From Tetracladium setigerum (lineage: Eukaryota; Ascomycota; Leotiomycetes; Helotiales): a stretch of DNA of 64,000 bases. Position numbers and translations under genes: made by a program. Where the stretch lies: assembly GCA_031472005.1 (NCBI GenBank), contig PZJY01000010.1:558001-622000 (forward strand), given 5' to 3'. This document shows, piece by piece, positions 56,701 to 64,000 of this stretch (the first letter of the stretch is position 1; every line of letters starts with the position of its first letter). The notes under the pieces were generated by a model, which did no database searches, was not told the origin of the DNA, and worked only from the letters and a program-made list of their open reading frames with translations.

Positions 56701-59700
56701 ACCTTGCTCAACGATAAGCCGCTCCGGGGTGCTACCATTGTGGATCTCCCTTCTTACCAATGGAATTATACGCGACCTCTCTGGGGCGAAGCCCGAGCTA
56801 GTCGTGAGCAGCGTCAACCCAAATTCCCACGACACGACGTGCTTGGCCAATTGGTTATCGGAAACTCGCTGGCTGAACCGACCTGGCGTAACGTGCTTCG
56901 GGTACGCGATCTACCTTGGCTCAAAGACCACCATTTAGGTGGTGAGAACGTGTTCCCAGCAGCTGGCTACTTCGCCATGGCCATTGAAGCAATTCGACAA
57001 ATCAATGAGAACAGTCCTACTCCAGTACCTGTCGAGTGCTACGTCCTCCGTGATGTGTCCATCAAGACAGCGCTTGTAACCCCCGATGATGATGATGGAA
57101 TCGAGGTTGCCTTCAACATGCGACCATCTGTTTATGGCAAGGGCTGGTGGGACTGGAATGTATCATCGATCGATAGTGAGAGCATCCAGAAGGACCATAT
57201 GTCAGGCAGTGTTAGCATCAACACACGTGCACAGAAGAAGACACCATGGAAGATCCCACAATTCCCGCAGCGTGCTTCTGGTAAGGCATGGAACGAGGCC
57301 TTGCGAGGAATCGGTTTTGACTACGGACCAACCTTCCAAGACATGGACGATATCCGATTCGATGGCAAAGCCTACCAGGCTGCATGCACAACCAACATCA
57401 AACAGGTTGTCGATGAGAGCATGGGCGAGTCTCGCTATATTCTGCACCCGGCATGCATTGACTCGACTCTTCAGCTCAGTATTGCATCCATCTACGCTGG
57501 CCGCACCAATGCTATGGATTGCGGTGTCGTTCCAGTACAGGTAGATGAGGTTGCTATCTGGCCACCAACCGAGGAGCAACTCAAAGTGCAGAAAGCTAAC
57601 GTTTACGCTATTGTTGATCGCCGCGGTCTACGCACCTCTGAAGGATCCGTACAGATGGTTGCAGCAGATGGACAAATGGTCATGGAGATTGTCAACCTGC
57701 GCGCGACTGCCTACGAAGCCGCAGTCCCTCAAAAGGCTGAGAGTGCCCTCGAAGATGCTCCCTATGGTGAGATGACATGGGGTCTTGACTTCGACACCGC
57801 CGAGAACCGAAAAGGCCTCGAAACACCCGAGTTACTCAACCTGGCCTTGTTCAAGTATCCAACTTTCAAGACTATTGAGTTGGGAGCCAAGAATGCTCAA
57901 GCAGTTCTCAGCAAGAACCCACATGCTTCATACACCGTGGTTGTAATCACCGATGAGGAGGCAGAGGAGGCTAAGGCTGCTGTCGCTGGATTCCACAATG
58001 CGAAAGTTGTTAAGGTCGACCCTGCTGAGGAGCTCGAGGCACAAGGCATCAAGAAGGAGACATTCGACATCCTCGTTTTTGCTGGAGAAGGAGATCTCGC
58101 CATCAAGCTACAAAGCTCGGTAAAGAGTGGTGCGATTGCCATAAATTCGGATATCATCATCTCCCACGGAGCCAACGAGAAACAAGAGAACGTCGAGCAC
58201 AATGTTCAGCTGGTCTACCGCACCAAACAGACAGCCATTGTTTCCAAGGTCAAGACTAAACTTGAGTCTCTCGGATGGGATGTCACTGTCACCAGCTTGA
58301 GCGCATCTGTCAAATCGGACATCGCTCAACATGTCATTATGCTTGCTGACTTCGAAGGCCCTCTCTTGTTCACGTTAAAGGAGGAAGAATTCGCTGCGCT
58401 CCAAAACCTCATCGGCCAAACATCCTCGCTCCTCTGGATCAGCACCGGTACTCTGATGGATGGCAAGAAACCTGAATACGCCATGGTGTCTGGTCTTGCG
58501 CGTGTTATCACGGCAGAACAGGCTTCTCTCGACTTCCGTGTGCTCGACATTGACACCGACACAGTTCAGCCCGAGATGTTGCTCACGTCAATTGCTAATG
58601 TAGCCCAACTTCAGATGGCCAAGACTGAGGAGCTTCCCGAGCGCGAGTTCTGTATCACAAAGGGCAAGACGTACATTAGCCGACTGGCTCGCAACGACAC
58701 GCTCAACGACTTCACCACCGTGACCGAGAAGGTTCAATTCAAACACTTCGCCCCAGGAGATCGTCTCTCTGGTCGTGTATTGAAGAGCAAGCTTGTGTTC
58801 CAAGACCAGCAGGAAGACCCCATTGATGCTATCAAGACTGGCCACGTCGAGGTTCAAGTGCAGGCCAGTGGCTTGACCAAGGACGGTGTTCTAGCCATCA
58901 CCGGTTCTGATTATGCTACTACCTTCAGTCACGAGATGGGTGGAATCATAACTCGTGTCGGATCGGGTGTTTCCAACTTCAAGGAAGGAGACCGAGTGAT
59001 TGGGTTCAGCATTGCCAAATTCGATAGCTACCAACAAGTTCCTGCAACTATGGTCTCCCGGATCGAAGCTGAGGACAACATGACCGAGGCCGTTAGCAAC
59101 CTTACAGCCTATGCCGCCGCTCTACATGGTCTCGAGATCCTTGCTGGACTACAAAAAGGAGAGACTGTCCTCGTTTTGAACAACACTGGGTTTACTGGGG
59201 CTGCAGCTATCAAGGTTTCCCAGCTCAAGGGTGCCATTCCCTATGCCGTGGTACAAACAAATGAAGAATTCAACTTCCTCCAGAAAGAGCTTGGACTTGA
59301 TGCTGACCACATTATCAAAGCCGCAGATGGCCTCTTCTCAGAGCGTCTGGAGTTGCTTACCAAGGGCCATGGTGCTGATGTGGTTTTCAGTGCTAGCAGT
59401 GTTGATGCTGGGGCTGCCCACGAAGCCTGGCGATGCATTGCTTCATTCGGTCGCTTCATCGATAGCGGTCGCAAGAATAATCTGAGCCGAAATGTGCTTG
59501 ACGGTATCCCGGTCCAACGTGGTGCCAGCTACATTTCATTCGACATCCTCGAAATCAACCGATCACGCCCAGAATTGCTCTCGCGTCTTCTTCCAGCCGT
59601 CGTCGACCTAGCCAAGCAAGGATCAAATGTTGCTCCTGATTTTGTTCAATCTGTCAACCTGGGTGAACTTGACGATGCCATATCAGCATTCTCCGATGCT

Positions 59701-60991
59701 TTTGGTGCCACCAAGACTGTCGTTCAATATCGCACTTCCGAGACACTCACTCCTTTCCTGCCAGCGCGGGCAAAGTTGCAATTCAGTCCCTCTGTTACCT
59801 ACCTGCTTGTCGGTTGCCTGGGCGGTCTTGGAAGAAGTTTAACCTCCTGGATGATGGAGTCCGGAGCGCGCCGCTTCACCTTTTTGTCACGATCGGGTGC
59901 AGATTCTGAGTCTGCATCTAAGCTCGTCGGAGACCTCGAGACTGCTGGTGCCTTCGTTCAGGTTGTGCGAGGTGATGCAACTTCGCGTGACGACGTGGTG
60001 CGGGCTGTCGAAGGTATTTCGCCGCAATATCCCATCAAGGGTGTTATTCATGCTGCCATGGTTCTGAGGGTACGTTTAACTTGACACCTTTCCAACTCGG
60101 ACCCCAAAATCCACATTGATTATTGAACTAACCAACATTCTTCAGGATGGCATGTTCCACTCCATGACTTTCGATGCCTGGAAGCAATCAACCCAACCCA
60201 AAGTCATCGGTGCACAGAACCTCCACTCCGTCCTCGCCAGCACCCCTCTCGACTTCTTCATCATGACAAGTTCAGTATCTGGCATCCTCGGAACTCCCGG
60301 TCAAGCCAACTACGCAGCAGCCAACGCCTACCTTGACTCACTCGCACGATTCCGTCATGGCTCTCAAGCAGCAGCGACTTCAGTCGTATTGCCCATGGTC
60401 CTTGGTGTTGGTGTCGTTGCCGAGAACGTCGAAATCGAGAAAGCTCTCAAGCGCAAGGGTATGTACGGAGTCGACGAGGAACATCTCCTGCAGTCTTTCG
60501 AGGTCGCCATGCACAGTAAATACCTCGAGAAAGTGCCCGATCACGTTGTGGTTGGTCTTGACCCCGCAAAGTTACAGAAGGCCGTCGCCGACGCTGAGAT
60601 TGACGAGAGCTTCTGGCTCAATGATTCGCGCTTCAGTCATGTTGTGCACGCCATGAATTCGTCATCGGTGGATTCGCAAGGAGGTGGGCAGAGTATCTTG
60701 GCCGTTGTTAAGGCCGCGGGCTCTTGGGCCGATGCTGTTACTGCTGTGAATGAGCACTTCAAAGACAAGTTGGCACGCATGTTGATGTTGAACATCGATG
60801 ATGTTGATGTCCAGGTTGGCTCCATCTCGTCCTATGGTATTGACAGTATGGTTGGAGCGGAATTGCGCAACTGGATCTTCAAGGAGTACAAGATTGATAT
60901 GCCCTTCCAGCAACTGCTGGGCCCAAGTTTGACAATTGAGAAGTTCGCTGGAATGGTCTGTACCATGCAGGGGCTTGGAGAAGAAGCGTGA
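53797..60991 (+). CDS. highly reducing iterative type I polyketide synthase
   Basis: Exons 53797-53986, 54041-60069 and 60146-60991 give 2354 residues. Ketosynthase about 57-485: NTACSSS Cys229, ECHGTGT His367, NIGHSEA His408. Acyltransferase: VFTGQGAQWARMG and GHSSGE with Ser694. Dehydratase: HHLGGENVFP with His1027 and IDSTLQ with Asp1204. Between DH and ER only a remnant of the C-methyltransferase is seen, about 1334-1350 (KYPTFKTIELGAKNAQ), where the SAM glycine motif is lost. Enoylreductase about 1600-1960, with an altered nucleotide loop NNTGFTGAAA. Ketoreductase: GCLGGLG at 1988, and SSVSG plus NYAAANAYLD with Tyr2129. Carrier protein: YGIDSMVG with Ser2307. No thioesterase, carnitine-acyltransferase or reductase release domain follows. 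It makes a reduced linear chain probably without C-methyl groups; product unknown. ATG 53797 (MAHSSSPSS) is the first ATG in frame. Confidence 0.96.
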
Positions 60992-61688
60992 GGGAAGATA
61001 TGGGAGGTTTGAGAAGGGATTACGAAAAGTGTGCGAAAAGATGTGTGAAGTGTGAGAAAAGACGGGGGAAGTAATGGGATTCAATGATCTTTTTTGTTGG
61101 GCGGTTTTTTGATGCTTATTAGATTGTTCCTTTGCTCGCTTTTCTTTTGGGAAGTTACAGTACATCAAGTTGGTTTAGATTATTTCACATAGACTTCCAT
61201 AGACACTTTCAAATATAGTTTCATAGCTTATTCATTGTTCAGAATCTTCTTCTCTTTTTCATCATGGGTTCTGTTTGATAAAAATAAAAGAATAGCCGCT
61301 CTTAACTAGGTACTTAACATGAATTAATGTGTGAACTTTCATCATTGCTCTCTTGATTTGTATTGCGATGCTGGAAATTCCATTTTATGAATTTCAATCT
61401 GCAAATAGCAAACTTCTTCCTTTGACTATTGTTTCATAATAGAACCAATAGCATTAAACCCAGCGAAGTCTTTAAACGTGCCGTCAATTGAATGCTTCCA
61501 GTCTCGCTCGCCACCCGTAGTTCTTTGCCAAGGAATTTCTAAATCGAGCAAAAGGGGATCGCCCTTGGCACTTTACGCGTTGCGTTCATTCTCAGGAACA
61601 TCTCAGACTCCTCGAACATTTCGTATGCGACCGACCGACTTCCTGCGACAACAACACAAACATTCACTCACCACACAGTCAACCAAAC
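60992..61688. other. intergenic region, PKS 3' flank and Rot1 promoter
   Basis: About 700 bases. This marks the right edge of the cluster, since the next gene is a housekeeping ER protein. No gene or notable repeat seen. Confidence 0.55.
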
Positions 61689-62746
61689 ATGGCTCCCACG
61701 TCCTTACAGTCTCTACTCTTTCTAGGCGCATTCATCACTACACCCATCTACGCAGCGATCGATGCCCAACTTGTAGGAACATGGTCTACGAAATCCGCAA
61801 AGGTTCTGACTGGGCCTGTATGTCCTCCCCTCAATTCCAAGGACGTCTTCCGGCGCAGAAGCATCTAGGCGCAAATAGGGCAATTATAAAGGGACATAAT
61901 GTTGACAAGTATGAACAACAGGGCTTCTATAACCCTGTCAATGACAGTTTCATCGAGCCAAAACATACTGGAATATCCTATTCCTTCACCGCAGATGGAT
62001 TCTTCGAGTCAGCATACTATCGGGCGATCGCGAACCGTACGTTCATTCTATTCTATGTAGAACCATCAATCTTTATTGGGGACAACAAAGAGAGGATAGA
62101 GGAGGCAAGGCTAACAAAGAACCACACAGCAACGAACCCCAAATGTCCCCAAGCAATCATGCAATTCCAACACGGCACCGTCGAAATGAACGCCGATCTC
62201 TCCCTCCAACTCACACCCTTCTCAGTAGATGGCAGACAACTCCAATCCGACCCTTGTAGTAACGACCATGGCCTCTACACAAGATACAATCAATCCGAGA
62301 AAATGGCTGTAAGCGCCCCTCCCTACCTTTCTCTGCCCCTCTTCCCCCTCTCCTCCCTCCCCCTTTCAACTCTCGATCATTCTAACGAACCAAACCGACA
62401 GAAATGGCAAGTCTACATAGACCCCTACACCAAAATGACCCGTCTCGACCTCTACCAATTCGACGGCACACCCGTCCATCCACTCTTCCTCGCCTACAGT
62501 CCTCCTCAAATGCTACCCACCGTCACCATGAACCCAACGAAAGCAGCAGCGACACCAACCGGCGGTGCAAAAGCTAAGCGAGGAGAGAAGACGCAATATG
62601 ATATCCCGCTTAATATTAATGCGCGGCATATTAAGCGTGATGGGAGGGGTTTGGGGAAACATGCGTTGGAGAGGTTGGATGTTAATATGGTTTGGTGGGT
62701 GGGTGTGGGGATGTGTGTTTTTGGTGGGGCGGCGTATTTGCTGTAG
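61689..62746 (+). CDS. Rot1-like ER chaperone / cell-wall biogenesis protein
   Basis: Exons 61689-61817, 61922-62036, 62130-62308 and 62402-62746 give 255 residues, close to the 256 of yeast Rot1. The N-terminus MAPTSLQSLLFLGAFITTPI is a signal peptide. Family blocks are LVGTWSTKSAKVLTGPGFYN, PVNDSFIEPKHTGISYSFTA, GFFESAYYRAIANPTNPKCP, AIMQFQHGTVEM, SVDGRQLQSDPC and LYQFDGTPVHPLFLAYSPPQ followed by MLPT. The C-terminal segment MVWWVGVGMCVFGGAAYLL is the membrane anchor. Rot1 is an essential ER-lumen-facing protein for protein folding, O-mannosylation and beta-glucan synthesis in yeast. The sequence just upstream of the ATG is open in this frame but has no better start. It is probably not part of the cluster. 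Confidence 0.95.
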
Positions 62747-63888
62747 GATTCGCTGTAGACGTAAGGGAAGGGGAGAATAAGAGATGTGTTTCCAGGCTGG
62801 ATTTGACTGGAGTGGAGTGAACTGGTCTGGTTTGTGTGTATATGTTTTGGGGGTGGAGATTGACGACTGGCATAGAATATTAGATATGATCACTGGTTGA
62901 TTGGTTGGGTTGGCGTTTGTTGGGATCTTTCTACTCAAACAAATGAGTAGCTGGGAGTTTGGGGCATTGGTAACCCATGGATGGATGTATTATGTCATTG
63001 AGAGCGAGTGTAACTCCATAGAGGGGTACCGAATCATGAATGCGGGCGTTACAGTAGATTAGACAGCATTTTGTGTTCATACGACAACCACAGCAAACGT
63101 CGAAACTTCACAAGGTTCATTATTGCAACAGCGATCTCACAATGTCAAAATTGACCTCTTGTAATCTTTCTTCTGATATTCTCTTTTACTTCCAATATAA
63201 TAAATATTGCATCGTCGTTGGCCAAACTCAGGAACCCACAGTTAAACATCCACTCCACTCCAACATCTACGATATTGAACTTCCAAAAAAAAAAAAAAAA
63301 AAACAGCTAGCTATTTTCCAGTGCGTTAAAGAAGAAGACGAAGCTTGCCTAGTACATACGTACATCAACAGACCCGGCCATTACAAATAAGACTAAGGCT
63401 GTTCGCAAATGCTCACGTGATGCGGCAAATGCGGTCTTTGTTGCACGTCGCAAAAAAGTTCAGGTTGTTTTCAACTCGTTTTGCAAAGATGCGTTTTTTG
63501 AAGTTTTTGAAGAAGTGTTTCTCGTATTCGGGGATTTCTCGTAACTTTTCGCGAATAGGAGATTGAAGAAAAATATCACGTGTAGCCACGATCCTGCCAT
63601 TTGGAGAGAGGAAGCATGAGCCAGCACGGAGCCAGCACATATTCTAAAATAAAATCCTTTTCTTCTTCTGAATCAATAATATCAAAATGTTGGGGGAAGG
63701 CTCGATAATTCAATTCGTCTCTCCATAGTTAACGTCCCACAAAACTCCAAATCCGATTCCAAACTCACCTCATCTATGGAGGTATTCCCACAATAAATCC
63801 ACATTCCCATCCCGTTCCTAAAACCCCATTCTAATATAAACCCACATAACCAAATTCTATTTATAAATCAACCAATTCATCAAACGGA
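62747..63888. other. intergenic region with dispersed repeat and poly-A tract
   Basis: About 1.1 kb between Rot1 and the tRNA. It contains a poly-A tract at 63285-63303 and copy B of a dispersed repeat at 63413-63459. Frames at 63073-63390 and 63345-63566 have no recognisable content. Confidence 0.5.
63413..63459 (+). repeat. dispersed repeat, copy B
   Basis: TCACGTGATGCGG, an 11-bp spacer, and a 23-base block starting TTTGTTGCACGTCGCAAAA, matching copy A at 33539-33598 in the same orientation with one mismatch. On the minus strand both copies encode FFATCNK, which suggests a common origin. Confidence 0.7.
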
Positions 63889-63972
63889 GCCTGGATAGTT
63901 CAGTGGTAGAATACATGCTTTGGGTCAAATCTAAAGTGTATGTGGTCGCAGGTTCAATCCCTGCTTCAGGCC
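63889..63972 (+). tRNA. tRNA-Pro (anticodon TGG) with a 12-nt intron
   Basis: Acceptor stem GCCTGGA/TTCAGGC, D-arm GTTCAGTGGTAGAAT, anticodon stem CATGC/GTATG, T-arm GCAGGTTCAATCCCTGC and discriminator C. The anticodon loop begins TTTGGG, so the anticodon is TGG at 63921-63923, reading proline codons CCA and, by wobble, others. The 12-nt intron 63925-63936 sits after position 37. The gene ends 28 bases before the window edge. Confidence 0.92.
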
Positions 63973-64000
63973 TTTGAGAGTAGAAATCTTTAAGATTGTC

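Noticed and set aside
1..64000. Intact transposable elements
   Set aside because: No reverse transcriptase, integrase or transposase motifs, long terminal repeats or inverted termini were seen; only short dispersed and simple repeats.

Overview
The window reads as nuclear DNA of a filamentous ascomycete (Pezizomycotina). Its genes carry several short GT-AG introns, two tRNA genes have introns at the canonical 37/38 position, and the gene set is fungal (GH47 mannosidase, Ecm11, Rkm5, Rot1, C2H2 and Zn2Cys6 regulators, a highly reducing polyketide synthase). A Leotiomycetes-like origin is only a guess from overall composition. I rebuilt exon structures by hand from splice sites and reading-frame continuity. 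Family names come from recognised motifs, not database searches.

Layout. 0-8 kb: a gene edge, a GH47 alpha-mannosidase, an intron-bearing tRNA-Pro(CGG) and long gene-poor stretches. 8-33 kb: a conserved housekeeping block with a long-chain acyl-CoA synthetase, Rkm5-like methyltransferase, Ecm11-like protein, Dal5-type transporter divergent from a C2H2/fungal-trans regulator, 3-hydroxyacyl-CoA dehydrogenase, secreted LVIVD-type protein, Mtr10-type karyopherin divergent from SmE, and 5-formyl-THF cyclo-ligase. 34-61 kb: an SDR, a secreted berberine-bridge-type FAD oxidase, a DUF3237-like protein, then the core of a biosynthetic gene cluster: FMO-like monooxygenase, nine-span membrane protein, Zn2Cys6 regulator, salicylate-hydroxylase-like monooxygenase and a single highly reducing PKS. 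61-64 kb: Rot1 and a second intron-bearing tRNA-Pro(UGG).

How the genes may work together. The PKS (KS-AT-DH-degenerate cMT-ER-KR-ACP) has no release domain. It is divergent from one flavin monooxygenase, and a second flavin monooxygenase is divergent from the membrane protein. The two divergent promoters and the DUF3237 promoter share the octamer GAGCTCGG, a candidate site for the pathway regulator. I infer a reduced polyketide that is oxidised by flavoenzymes; the product is unknown.

Data quality. Seven places in six genes between 10.2 and 30.6 kb need one extra G or C in a 3-4 base G/C run to restore a conserved frame. None is needed in the eleven genes from 31 to 63 kb. This looks like systematic homopolymer under-calling in one part of the assembly rather than pseudogenes, and reads would settle it.
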